Shown here one piece after another: positions 54,347 through 64,000 of a stretch of 64,000 nucleotides of DNA (position 1 is its first letter; every line of letters starts with the position of its first letter). The DNA comes from Loripinus fragilis. Its lineage: Eukaryota; Mollusca; Bivalvia; Lucinida; Lucinidae. The position numbers and the translations under genes are program-made. The notes beneath the pieces are model-generated. The model ran no database searches. It saw only the letters and a list, made by a program, of their open reading frames with translations, and had not been told where the DNA came from. The DNA lies in the NCBI GenBank assembly GCA_964019695.1, contig OZ026515.1, positions 141,977,549 to 142,041,548 of the forward strand, in the 5' to 3' direction.

Positions 54347-54351
54347 TTCAG
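54233..54351. repeat. (TAG)n and (TTA)n microsatellites ending in a candidate splice acceptor
   Basis: (TAG)n runs 54233-54276 and (TTA)n 54284-54347. The second run passes straight into TTATTTTCAG (ending 54351), a plausible 3' splice site 23 bp before the TLR start codon. If used, the T-rich repeat would serve as the acceptor's pyrimidine tract. This reading is inference. Confidence 0.6.
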
Positions 54352-54374
54352 CGTTAAAGAAGAATAAAACAGTC

Positions 54375-57041
54375 ATGTCGACAGCCTGTGTACCATTATG
54401 GTTGGTAGTAGCAGCATGCTGGATATGCACGTCCGCAGAGCGATGTGGGCCTCGTAATGTTTGCTCATGCACCACACCCACCTTGTCTGGGACCACTATG
54501 GACTGTCGAGGTTCGAGGATGAGTGTGTCGGATATATGCAGTATTTGTGAGATGACATCCCCTCTCAATGGTACATATATCACAGCATTAGATATCAGTA
54601 ACGTAGTTCATATTAGCCATTCTGTTATCCCAGATTCCTGCTTCCAAGGAAACCGTTGTAAAACATTGAAGAATCTCAGGATGGCAAGCAACGGTATTGC
54701 TGCCTTTGACGACCGAGCATTTAACAACACCAACCAACTGACAATGCTGGATCTGGATAACAATGCATTGGTTAAAGGCGGCACTTTTATGAGCCCAGCA
54801 ATATTTATAAGTTTACCGAAGCTTAAGATCCTGCGACTACAAGACAATTTTGCCATACAGCCACCTTCTAACATCACATACCTCTCCAATATCCCTACCG
54901 ATTCGTTTCCAAATTTAGAAGAGCTTTATTTGGATGGAACGGAAATGATGGTGTTTGGTTCTAATTTTCGAAGTTTTCGAAATCTAAGAACGTTAGATTT
55001 CACAGGAAAACATGCCAAATGTAATATTATGACTTTGAACGCCAGAACGTTCGAAAACACACCTCAAGTACACTACGTTAATCTAGCCTTCTGTAATTTA
55101 TCCTATATAGGCGCCCATACGTTTCAAGTGCTGTCCAATCTTAAATACTTAAATCTTAGTAACAACGAAGGACTTGGTTTTGTATCGCTGAGAAATGTAT
55201 CGTATGGATTGCAGGCTACGCCAAAGTTGCACGTACTAGACTACTCAAAAGTTCACAAAACGTTTGGGCTAAGTACGGAGCTACATAGTTGCGATGTATG
55301 GTATTTGCAAAACACATCTATAAAAGAATTATATTTGGACAATAATCGCATGGCTTTAATTGAAAGAAATGCTCTTCTTTTATTCCCGATGACTTTAGAG
55401 GTAATATCTGCGAACATGAATGTGTTTAGCTATGGTCCATATGTGGTACAGATTGGCTGCTTAAACAACTTGAAAAGGGTAGAAATAAATCAACAGAATT
55501 TCTTTGCTGATCCATACAATTATAAGCTTGATGTTGATGTCAAAGAAAAGGTTAGAAACGATAATGAAACGTGCAAAGTACCGAAGCCAAAAAAGATCCG
55601 CAATAATTGCCGCTACCTACCCAGTGACCATTTCGATTTATTTTTAGACTTTACATGGCCAGAAAATTTGACCACACTGAATTTCCGAGGATCGAGCCTG
55701 CCGATAGTGTCACCTGAAGACCCAAACCCTAAACCCTATTTCAATATGTCATCGCGTATATCCTCAATAGATTCTTCTCATAATGTTATTACTAGCTTTC
55801 ATACGCCAGTTGTTGCATTACCAAGCCTTGAACATTTAAACATATCAAACAACTATGCTTCAAATATTGACGATACCGTGTTCCTCGCAGCTCCAAATCT
55901 CATAACCTTAGACGCAAGTAATAATTTTCTGGGGCAAGCGCTATCTAAGGACACAGAAGGAATGATATTCAGACCCCTTCAGCAGCTGAATGTTTTGAAT
56001 CTTTCTGCGAACTTGATAACAACCTTGCCAGGACTAAACGTATTAAATAATCTGAAGACGCTTAATCTAGCGTTTAACAGTATGAGCGAGGTCCCCAGTT
56101 CCCTAACGAGCTTGAGGAGTCTGACGGAGTTGGATCTACGACAGAACAGAATTTCCACCTTGCCGCTAAAATTACTAAAGCAACTGGACAAGTCGGCAGA
56201 GAGGACACTTCACAATATATCTATAGACGTGTCCAATAATACTCTTGAAATATCGTGCGATAATACTGTGATTTTAGAATGGATTGTTGACCATCCAACC
56301 TATTTCAAACATTTAGACACGTACATATATCGTTCTAAAGCTGGAATTGAGGCATTGAACCTGATTGAACTAGAGGAACGGGTCAGGTCTCTTCAAAAGA
56401 ACTGTAAAACCTATACGGCTATTATAATTGTTTCAACTATTGCTATTGTTGGATTCCTATTCAGTGTTATTTGTGGTCTTGTTTATCGCTATCGCTGGCG
56501 ACTCCGGTATATGTATTACATGGCTAAAGCCCGTTACCGCGGATATGAGAGAATCCCTGATGTTCCAATTGAATACAAATATGATGCATTTGTGTCTTAT
56601 GCTGAAGAAGACTTTCTCTTCATAAAGGATGAAGTTGTTGTAGAACTTGAAGAGAATCATGGTCTAGAATTGTGTCTACATCAGAGAAATTTTCTTCCTG
56701 GAAACTACATCGCTGAAAACATTCTTCAAGCGATTAAAAACAGCAGAAAGATTGTCATTGTTTTGACAGACCGGTTCCTAAAGAGCAAGTGGTGTCTCTA
56801 TGAATACAATATGGCAAGAATGGAGAGCATCTATTCCAGGAAGGGAGACAACTTCATTGTCTGCATCATGTATGACGATATAGATAATAAGTTTTTGTCA
56901 CCAGATCTTATTGAAACCTTGGATAGTGAAACGTTTTTGAAGTACCCTCAGAATGATATCGAGAAGCCATACTTTTGGGAAATGCTGACCAGATCAATGT
57001 CTGAAGGACAATTTGGAGGTGCTTCCATACAAAGTCGATAA
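54375..57041 (+). CDS. Toll-like receptor, single exon, 888 aa
   Basis: This is a type I membrane receptor of innate immunity: an LRR ectodomain senses ligand and a cytoplasmic TIR recruits adaptors such as MyD88. Residues 1-21 form a signal peptide, then a cysteine-rich N-cap (CGPRNVCSC...). About 15 LRRs follow, with consensus pieces such as LKYLNLSNN (around 257), LEHLNISNN (around 489) and LTELDLRQNRI (around 582). A single C-terminal capping region (SCDNTVILEWI) comes before the membrane span (682-704), fitting the single-cysteine-cluster class. The TIR runs about 734-870, with box 1 YDAFVSYAEED (736-746), a BB loop with RNFLPGN (Pro775) and box 3 FW (867-868). All key TIR features are present and the frame is intact. 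Mollusc TLR genes are often intronless. Ligand and orthology cannot be assigned. Confidence 0.96.
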   Translation: MSTACVPLWLVVAACWICTSAERCGPRNVCSCTTPTLSGTTMDCRGSRMSVSDICSICEMTSPLNGTYITALDISNVVHISHSVIPDSCFQGNRCKTLKNLRMASNGIAAFDDRAFNNTNQLTMLDLDNNALVKGGTFMSPAIFISLPKLKILRLQDNFAIQPPSNITYLSNIPTDSFPNLEELYLDGTEMMVFGSNFRSFRNLRTLDFTGKHAKCNIMTLNARTFENTPQVHYVNLAFCNLSYIGAHTFQVLSNLKYLNLSNNEGLGFVSLRNVSYGLQATPKLHVLDYSKVHKTFGLSTELHSCDVWYLQNTSIKELYLDNNRMALIERNALLLFPMTLEVISANMNVFSYGPYVVQIGCLNNLKRVEINQQNFFADPYNYKLDVDVKEKVRNDNETCKVPKPKKIRNNCRYLPSDHFDLFLDFTWPENLTTLNFRGSSLPIVSPEDPNPKPYFNMSSRISSIDSSHNVITSFHTPVVALPSLEHLNISNNYASNIDDTVFLAAPNLITLDASNNFLGQALSKDTEGMIFRPLQQLNVLNLSANLITTLPGLNVLNNLKTLNLAFNSMSEVPSSLTSLRSLTELDLRQNRISTLPLKLLKQLDKSAERTLHNISIDVSNNTLEISCDNTVILEWIVDHPTYFKHLDTYIYRSKAGIEALNLIELEERVRSLQKNCKTYTAIIIVSTIAIVGFLFSVICGLVYRYRWRLRYMYYMAKARYRGYERIPDVPIEYKYDAFVSYAEEDFLFIKDEVVVELEENHGLELCLHQRNFLPGNYIAENILQAIKNSRKIVIVLTDRFLKSKWCLYEYNMARMESIYSRKGDNFIVCIMYDDIDNKFLSPDLIETLDSETFLKYPQNDIEKPYFWEMLTRSMSEGQFGGASIQSR

Positions 57042-57885
57042 TCCTGGTAAAATCATGATATAATTCATAACTACTAGTATTCTGATCATGTGCGGATCCA
57101 GAGGGGGACAGGGGGTCAGGACACATGTGGAAAATTACAAAAATATAGGGTTCCTTAGCAATACTGGTCCGGATCCCCTTAAAATCACAAAGCTACCAAT
57201 CCAGCATTCACTGTTGGGCCATAGGCTGGGGCCCAGGATGAAAAAAATCAAAAATGGTTACCCGGAAAGTAGCAAAGTTTGTTATGGTATAAATTTGAAG
57301 ATGAATTTATGGTGCATACGAAACCACTGTATAGCAAACTTCTCGGAATTGCATAACGCCACTAGAGCTAAAAAAGTATGGTAGCCCATGTGCGTCATAT
57401 GCATGCATACGTTTAATACAAACGCTATTATCTCAGCAACGCGTTATCAGATTGAAATCAAACTACCTTTTAGGAATGACAATGTGTTTGTTTTAAAAGT
57501 TTTTAGTATTAGTTTTAATTTCAAAGAAATGTTGCTTTAGCATTTCGCATGCAATGTCGTGTACCATATATAACCAGATAAAACGTCAAGTTTCATTTTC
57601 TCCCATCTGTATCTACCATGACTCAATTCGATTATTTTCGTACAAACACATTATAACTGTCCAAAGATTAAATTGCTGCCTGTTTGGGTGAAATTTAATA
57701 TCCAATATGGCTGCCGTCGCCATAAGGTATGAAAACGTATTTTTAGGGATCATTCCTTATCCTACTAATGGTTCACGTTTAAAATGCTTGCGTATGTAGT
57801 GGGACGTCCGTGTGCCTATTTCACAACACAAAATTTATTTGCCCGTAAGAATGGACACTTTAAGATGGCCTTGAATATGACCACA
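57042..57885. other. TLR 3' flank
   Basis: The first ~60 bp after the stop recur, diverged, at 62970-63090. No AATAAA is close to the stop codon. A YY1-like ATGGCTGCCGTCGCCAT dyad lies at about 57708-57724. Confidence 0.4.
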
Positions 57886-57887
57886 TA

Positions 57888-59648
57888 CAGCTGCTTTCCA
57901 AATTTTTTATAGATAGCGATTTTTGTCATAATTATTTACATACCCTATACTTGTTTGAGAGTTTGTAATAAACTTATGCTTTGTTTGAGATATGATTTAT
58001 TTCTGCTCCTGTATTCATGGCATATCTAGTTATAGTTAGTAAAAATATGGCTTGTTTTTGCAGATGTTTTGTATCAAGTTTTAACTTCTAAAAAAGTTGA
58101 TCATTGTTTTACCAAATCAAAGTTGCTTATCAAAACTCTATTTCGAATTATGAGATAATAAGGAGAGCAGCAAAGAAAACTGTGGTGGGAATCTTTAAAG
58201 TCATGCATAGGGTGCATTTTGAAAATACTTCAAGAATTGAAGATATCTAGTGTATCAACAATGAATCACTTGATTGACTTTGGTGTATGTGCACTAGTAG
58301 GTTGCACAAATTATATAATTTTACATAATTACTTTTAAAAGATATTTTAAGTGCATTTTAGGTGTTCAAATTTGATGCTACATAGTAAGAGCCCAATTAT
58401 TAGGAGAAAGGCTAAAGGGAAAGTACAGTCCTGCCGAACAGTTAAATGGCCAAGAGGGTTTGAAATTGTATTAAAATTGGGAAAATGTCATCTTTTCAGA
58501 TGAATCCATACTCTAAGCCTATTTCTTTTGCAAACCTATTCCCATCTGGCGTCTGAAACACGAACAAGTCCATCCACATTACATTGATGGATGGGTAAAA
58601 ACCACTGGAGTCGTATTGAGGGGACTATCTCCTAATTTTAAAGGGAGTTATTCAACTTAACATTGTTAATGAAACAATCACCAATAAGGCATATCAAGAA
58701 ATACCAAAAGCAATATAAAACTACAATATGAATCACGCATGAATATTTTAAAGAGATATTGCAAGGTGCGTTATCTTGTTGAATGTTTGGGGTATAGTGC
58801 ATTCATATTGGAGTTTTACATCGCTATTGATATAATTCTGATATGCCTTACTGGCGAATGTTTCATTAACAAGCTTAAGTTGAGAGACCCCTTTAAAAGT
58901 TACGAGATAGTTCCCTTAATACGACTCCAGTGGATTGTTACCCATCCATCAATCTAATGTGGATAAATTTGTTCATGTTTCAGTCGCCAGATGGGAATAG
59001 GCTTGCAAAAGAAATAGGCTTAGAGTGTGGATTCATCTAAAAAGATGACATTATCCCAATTTTAATACAATTTCAAATCCTTTTGCCCATTTAACTGTTT
59101 TGCAGTACTGTACTTTCCTTTTGGATTTTCTCCTCATAATTGGGCTCTTACTATGTAGCATCAAATTTGAACACCCAAAATGTACTTTAAATATATTTTA
59201 ACAGAAATTATGTAAAATTATATAATTTGTGCAATCTACTAGTGCACATACACCAAAGTCAACCAAGTGATTCATTGTTGATACACTTGAGAGCTTTAAT
59301 TCTTAAAGTATTTTCACAATGCACCATATACATGACTTTATAGATTCCCACCAAAGTTTTATTTGCTGCTCTCCCTATTTACCCATAATTCGAATTAGAG
59401 TTTTGATAAGCAAATTTGATTTGCTAAAAATATGATCAACATTTTTAGAAGTTAAAACTTGATACAAAACATCTGCAAAAACAAGCCATTTTTTTACTCA
59501 GTATAATCAGATATGTCGTGCATACAGGAGCAGAAATAAATCATATCTCAAACTAAGTACATGTTTATTACAAACACTCAAACAAGTATAGGGTATGTAA
59601 ATAATTATGACAAAAATCGCTATCTATAATAATTTTGGAAAGCAGCTG
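57888..59648. mobile_element. 1.76-kb foldback element: ~845-bp inverted arms, 67-bp spacer, TA flanks
   Basis: Sequence from 57886 to 58733 is repeated inverted from 59650 back to 58801. The ends are CAGCTGCTTTCCAAATT and AATTTTGGAAAGCAGCTG, each next to TA. Landmarks such as CCTATACTTGTTTGAGAGTT, CCCAATTATTAGGAGAAAGG and CATTCATATTGGAG recur in the other arm with scattered differences along the whole length. No ORF is supported. Transcribed, it would form one long duplex. Confidence 0.92.
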
Positions 59649-59650
59649 TA

Positions 59651-61039
59651 GGCTGTAAAATAGATTCGCTTTCTTCAATGCATTGTTTTGGCGAACCGGA
59701 AGGGTAGATATGCAAAACACATCGCAATGTTAAGTACATCCCGAACGGTTACTTACTTAATTCTAAGTATGCGGTAATAGCCTACATGGAAATAAAAATG
59801 ATATAGGATGGCACCATTGTGTTTCATTACATAGTTACTGGGCGAAAAGCGTGAGAATTTTTTGACGTTTATAATCGGCTGACCGATTTCAAAAATCAAC
59901 ACACGTGGAGGGCTGTGTTAGTGGCTTACCTGTTGGTCCTCTGTCTGTTCTGTCACACTATTTATATATACATGTAGTCTTTAATTTATTGTTAAGGATA
60001 TATGAAATGTTATAATGTAGAATGCCAATGTATTAAGAGTATTATAAGTTTTTAACAAGCACAATAAATTGTTCAACTGACCCAATGTTATTATATACAA
60101 TATCTTATTTTCTAAAAATATAGAGGTTTGTGGTCAATTTATCTATGAATTTTGTTATTTCCATTCTCTTGAAATTATCATTAACTGTTGTTATGGATGT
60201 ATTCCGTGATGTCAATTGTGTGAAATGAAAAAGTGGATGGTTGTATTCTTCATTTTAGTCAAATGACACATTATAGTCCTCAAAGCGAATTTAAAGGCAA
60301 AACAATGAATGCTTATTTTCAACACCTTCTATGGACTAATTTTCCATACCTGGTATTATAAAACAATCACCATGCCAACTAGACTTTCCATACTGATATG
60401 GCATTACCTGAACGACATACTGATGTATCCATACATTGATTTATTGATATTTCTTCCAATACCAAAGTGTATTAACAAAAATTATCATTTTATATTTAAA
60501 AAAAATCAAAAACAAGGGATAAACAGTTAAGTAAGTTTCAGAACTTCCACAGCCGCATGTGGATGCACAATGTTAACTTTAATGTCTATAGTATAGTTTG
60601 ACTTGACTTGACTTGATCCTGAGTTTATTTTTCTACTGCTGCGGGTGTCCCAGGTACTGGGGTAGGCAGCAGGTGGCTAGAGTGTCTAACACCCAATCCC
60701 CACGCCTCTCTGTTCAGTGGATCGATGTGGCCAAGGCTGCAGAAGTATATATCTGAAGTTTGAAGTACATATATTACTTGTTCACATCTAAAATGTAATA
60801 TCTGGCTCTCCAACACTCGAATTTTTTGGGAGTTGGACTAATGAGAGATTCAATTAAATTTTCTTTTATGAAGTATGTAATTTTGTAAGCTTGAGATCTT
60901 TAATTTGGCATACTTGTATGTTTTACATGCATTAACAAAACATTTTGCAAAGTAGCAAAACTGTTTAAAGATGCCAAAGCATAGAAACAAGTCCATTGAA
61001 ATCAAACACAAAGCTGGAAATGAAGAGACGATGGTCTGG
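59651..61039. other. unassigned intergenic sequence
   Basis: A short (GACTT)n run lies at about 60598-60617. No coding exon is recognised. Confidence 0.3.
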
Positions 61040-61310
61040 ATGGGGTATAATGATTAGTGAACATTGGCCTTTTTATAGTGAATAGTGAATAGTGAGCCAA
61101 AAAATAATGAATAATGCATAATGAGAGCCTAAAAAATAATGAATAATCCTATTTTTTATGAATTGAAGAAAAAAAAATCAATAGTGAATAATCAGATTTA
61201 TGCCACCTTTCTTACTTTTAATGAATAATTGGTCTTATTTTAATAAATAACCCAAAATTTTAATGGGATGAATAATGTGCTAAATTTTTAATAAATAGTG
61301 AATACCAGAC
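61040..61310. repeat. AT-rich degenerate simple repeat (AATAATGA / AATAGTGA words)
   Basis: GTGAATAGTGAATAGTGAG, AATAATGAATAATGCATAAT and similar words fill the interval. Confidence 0.7.
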
Positions 61311-61482
61311 CCCCATCAAGACCCTCATAAAATAGTCAAAAAGGGCCAAGACATTGAAAATGAAAGAAAAAGTAGCAAAAAAGATAAAAAGAAAGAAAAT
61401 AGGAAATGAAAAAATAAGACAAAAAATAGATAAAAACACAATTAAAAACAAAGGTGGTGATATATAATGCAGCTGAAACTGG

Positions 61483-61768
61483 CGCCATGAAACTGGTTTA
61501 AGCCCTCCAGTAAAATATTTTTACTGACCGTTCATAGGCGGTACTTCTTTTGTGGTTCATTTGTGTTATTTATGTCTTGTGTTTGTCATGCTTACGCGTC
61601 TGTTCATTGCTGCCTTGTGGTCACTTGCTGGGAAAGGGCTGACCTCTTTGCTATTGTTTGTGATGTTTAATTGTGTTTTTGTCACTTTCCCATGTGGTAT
61701 CCTGGGCCATGTGAAGTACTTGATTGTTTTGATTCCTGATCTTTGCCGCCTTTCTTATTTTCATTTTT
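61483..61768 (+). mobile_element. Penelope-like 3'-end copy (tail copy F)
   Basis: It contains CCAGTAAAATATTTTTACTG, GGGAAAGGGCTGACC and TTGATTCCTGATCTTTGCCG, ending CTTATTTTCA. This is the same terminus as the other copies. Confidence 0.82.
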
Positions 61769-62768
61769 GCAGCTTACGACATCAATAGTCCTAAAGTTAC
61801 GTATACCTATTATACCTTTAATTTCTGTTTTCTGTTCATGAAATCTTCCATGGGCGGATGACTCATGGAGGATTGGAAAGAATTAGTTTTTTTTTGTAAA
61901 AATAAACTTCAATCAGTTTATACGAGTAAAGTCAGCTGAGTTTATAACCTGAAAACACACACATTCTTTTCAGTGATTTGTGGTGTAAGTTTCTTTATTC
62001 CTGCCATGTGCATTGTTTACGTCTGTTCAGTGCTCGCTAGCCGCATAATCACCTCGTTAGAAAATGTTAGTTATATTGTTTCTTAACCATGTTTATTATA
62101 CAGGTCATTTGGATATAATTTCTTATCCTCATGTAGGCTTGTGTGTGATGATTGTCACGCTGTTGGTCTCCTCTGTTTCTTTTTTCTTTTTGTTTTGTTG
62201 ATGGGGTACCTATGTTTGTTTTTGCCACATCGATTAACTAATGAGTATATTATTTCAATTTTTATTTTTAGAGTTGCAAGCATATTTGCCTCTTGTCGAA
62301 TAACAAAATAATTGTTATATTCCTTTTGATCATGAAGATTACTGAACAAATCGAAACAAACAAACATAAACTTTGTATAGCATAGACATTCTGTGTTTTC
62401 AAGCTAGATTTTAAACATAAGGTCAATCAAAATATGTCGCCTTCTCCTCATAACATACAATAGTAAATATGGGACAGAATAGAAACCATTTACAATCCCA
62501 TTTGCTATGATAACAAGTTTAACCACGCGTTTAAATCATTATTTCGATTTTTAAAGGAAAACAGCTTCCCATACAAATGTCGCTTATACGGCAATACGCA
62601 ATTCGCAATGAATTGCTATACAATTCGCAATGAATTGCTATACAGTGGTTTCGTATTACAGAATGTTCAAATATTCTGTGTGCAAAAAATCAGCTTTGCT
62701 ACTTTCGGGGTACTTTTTTTGCTACCTTTTTACGAGATACGCTGGTCTGGGCTACAGCCTACCATTAT
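61769..62768. other. unassigned intergenic sequence
   Basis: A 20-bp direct repeat, CAATTCGCAATGAATTGCTA, occurs back-to-back near 62600-62642. Nothing else is supported. Confidence 0.35.
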
Positions 62769-62816
62769 CGGCTCGCCAGCGAAACGCCATTTAAATGGCG
62801 TTTCGCTGGCGGGCCG
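62769..62816. repeat. 48-bp spacer-free palindrome
   Basis: The arms CGGCTCGCCAGCGAAACGCC + ATTT and their inverse meet at 62792/62793 inside TTTAAA with a single mismatch. The right arm recurs at 46720-46752. Confidence 0.92.
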
Positions 62817-62926
62817 TTCAAGACCCGCTAAAAGTGATATTTGGATTCTTCCTCTCCTCATCAAACTAAAAAAAAACGTTGTCGAAGTTGGCCCCCCTCT
62901 GGCAAAAAACTCTGGACCTGCGCATG

Positions 62927-63090
62927 CTGATTACCAGATCAATTTGGATGTTTCCATGCAAAGCTGATAATCCTGGAAAATCATGATAAAATACATATCT
63001 ATTCTGATGACCAGATCATTGTACAATATGGAGGTGTTTATTTACAAAGTTGACAATCCTGGTAAAAGCATGATATTATCCATAACTCTT
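62927..63090 (+). pseudogene. two tandem remnants of a TLR gene 3' end
   Basis: 62927-63003 and 63004-63090 each align with the last codons and first ~60 bp of 3' flank of the TLR (56987-57090). They share ACCAGATCA, TTTGGA or TATGGAGGTG, then GATAATCCTGG or GACAATCCTGG and ATCATGATA. The first lacks ~17 bp present in the intact gene. No TIR or LRR coding sequence precedes them, so only the end is duplicated. They probably derive from a lost TLR paralogue or from a duplication of this locus. Confidence 0.78.
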
Positions 63091-63150
63091 TTAATGCCGC
63101 CAATGATATATTGTTTAAGTATTTATTGGAAGCGTTGGACGTTGTTTTGT

Positions 63151-63201
63151 TTCTATGGTGCATTCTTTGCTTCCAAAGGATACCCTTTTAAGAACATATT
63201 T
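63151..63201 (+). repeat. 51-bp direct repeat, copy 1
   Basis: TTCTATGGTGCATTCTTTGC and AAAGGATACCCTTTTAAG recur at 63407-63457; the two copies differ at one or two positions. Confidence 0.92.
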
Positions 63202-63406
63202 GACTTCACTACAGCTGGTGACTGGGACTGTGTGGCGGCGGTAGAACGTCTCCCTGCCCTTCACTATAGTGTAGATTTTATTTTCTTGTCCTTTGGGATC
63301 ATTGGTTTCATTGTGGAACTTTGAAACTATTAGAGGGTTACTGATGAAGCCTAAACGACAGAAACTAGCTAGTCTGGCCCAGAAAATGTGCACACTCTAG
63401 TTTCAG

Positions 63407-63457
63407 TTCTATGGTGCATTCTTTGCTTCCAAAGGATACCCTTTTAAGCACATATTT
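63407..63457 (+). repeat. 51-bp direct repeat, copy 2
   Basis: This is the partner of 63151-63201, 256 bp downstream. The flanks differ. Confidence 0.92.
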
Positions 63458-64000
63458 ATCTATTTGTGTAAGTATACATTTTCTCTTTTCCATTTATTTG
63501 TTATACGAGTCATAGTCATTGCAAAACTTTCATTGTTTTGTTTCTATGAAGAAACCACTATCATTATGACCTATATTCACACTGGTCAGTGTAAACGCAC
63601 CGGTGGTTGCTACAACGAGCTGGTGGTTGCATTTTTCAGCACAAGTGGTGGCGTAAAAGGTAAAAAATCTATACCTGTTGACTTTATGATTTATTTATAA
63701 ACTTGCATTTATCTTATTTGTGATGACACCTGGCGCAAATACCACCGGTAACATTGCAGTTTATGGCTCTGCCAAACAATTGGTGATTTAATTCATGGTT
63801 TGGACTGCAAATCCAACAACGTTTTGGGGTTTTGCCGTGACAGGTGATTTTTTTCTAGTGTAACTGCCTAAATGGAGGGGAATATGCATGTCTAAGCACA
63901 GCCGTTATCATATTTACATGAAACGATTACCACTTTGTATCTTTTTTTCTTGGTAAACTAGCTAACGTTTTATTGAGGAATTTTATTACAACGCACTGGG
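63458..64000. other. unassigned window end
   Basis: CACCGGTGGTTGCTAC and related GGTGGT words recur at about 63599-63655, and ACCACCGGTAACATTGCA follows near 63741. No gene is supported. Confidence 0.3.

Noticed and set aside
53254..54351. CRISPR-like or satellite arrays
   Set aside because: The repeats are simple di- and trinucleotide microsatellites without spacers. The window is eukaryotic and no cas-like gene is present.
57703..57726. Short first coding exon starting ATGGCTGCCGTC with a GTATGA donor
   Set aside because: It would code for only seven residues, and no acceptor or following exon can be paired with it. The YY1-like dyad reading is equally good.
62608..62967. 119-codon frame ending over the first TLR remnant
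   Set aside because: It runs through the 48-bp palindrome and other repeat sequence and only grazes the TLR-like end in a shifted frame, so it is not a gene.

Overview
This is an animal nuclear genomic window: AT-rich, intron-bearing and crowded with short palindromic, TIR, SINE and LINE repeats. Three things point to a bivalve mollusc: a large single-exon Toll-like receptor, elements built around ~150-170 bp tandem core repeats (like the pearl/HINE elements of bivalves), and repeat families resembling those of heterodont clams. The species cannot be read from the sequence alone.

Two protein-coding genes can be defined with confidence. (1) A RAB28-type small GTPase on the + strand lies in six coding exons (4118-4192, 20079-20175, 23914-24002, 24820-24949, 25737-25840, 27675-27854). 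The phases join exactly into a 224-residue protein with all five G boxes and a C-terminal CSLQ, a CaaX-type prenylation signal. (2) An intronless 888-residue Toll-like receptor lies at 54375-57041 (+), with signal peptide, about 15 leucine-rich repeats, one membrane span and a cytoplasmic TIR domain. A third, tentative call is one short coding exon at 3664-3744 (-) resembling the N-terminus of the vinculin/alpha-catenin/alpha-catulin superfamily. It is arranged head-to-head with RAB28 across ~370 bp, which may be a shared promoter.

The rest is mostly mobile DNA. 0-3.4 kb: a 151-bp tandem-repeat element and a TIR-like element. 4.4-7.1 kb: an antisense, frameshifted non-LTR retrotransposon just inside RAB28 intron 1. 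8.5-18.3 kb: MITEs, SINE copies, minisatellite, and three elements with CAG...CTG termini and apparent 5-bp target duplications, one of them 4.7 kb with 514-bp inverted repeats. 20-28 kb: RAB28 exons 2-6 among MITEs. 29.7-36.7 kb: long inverted repeats and minisatellites. 37.4-40.6 kb: a Penelope-like retroelement whose 3' end recurs seven times in the window. 41.4-45.9 kb: a very AT-rich TIR element. 51.5-52.8 kb: a LINE copy with a 5' inversion. 54.2-57.0 kb: microsatellites and the TLR. 57.9-59.6 kb: a 1.76-kb near-continuous hairpin. 62.8-63.5 kb: a 48-bp palindrome and broken tandem copies of a TLR 3' end.

RAB28 is expected to act in membrane or ciliary trafficking and the TLR in innate sensing; nothing in the sequence links them functionally. 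Repeat boundaries were read by eye and are approximate unless a target duplication is given.
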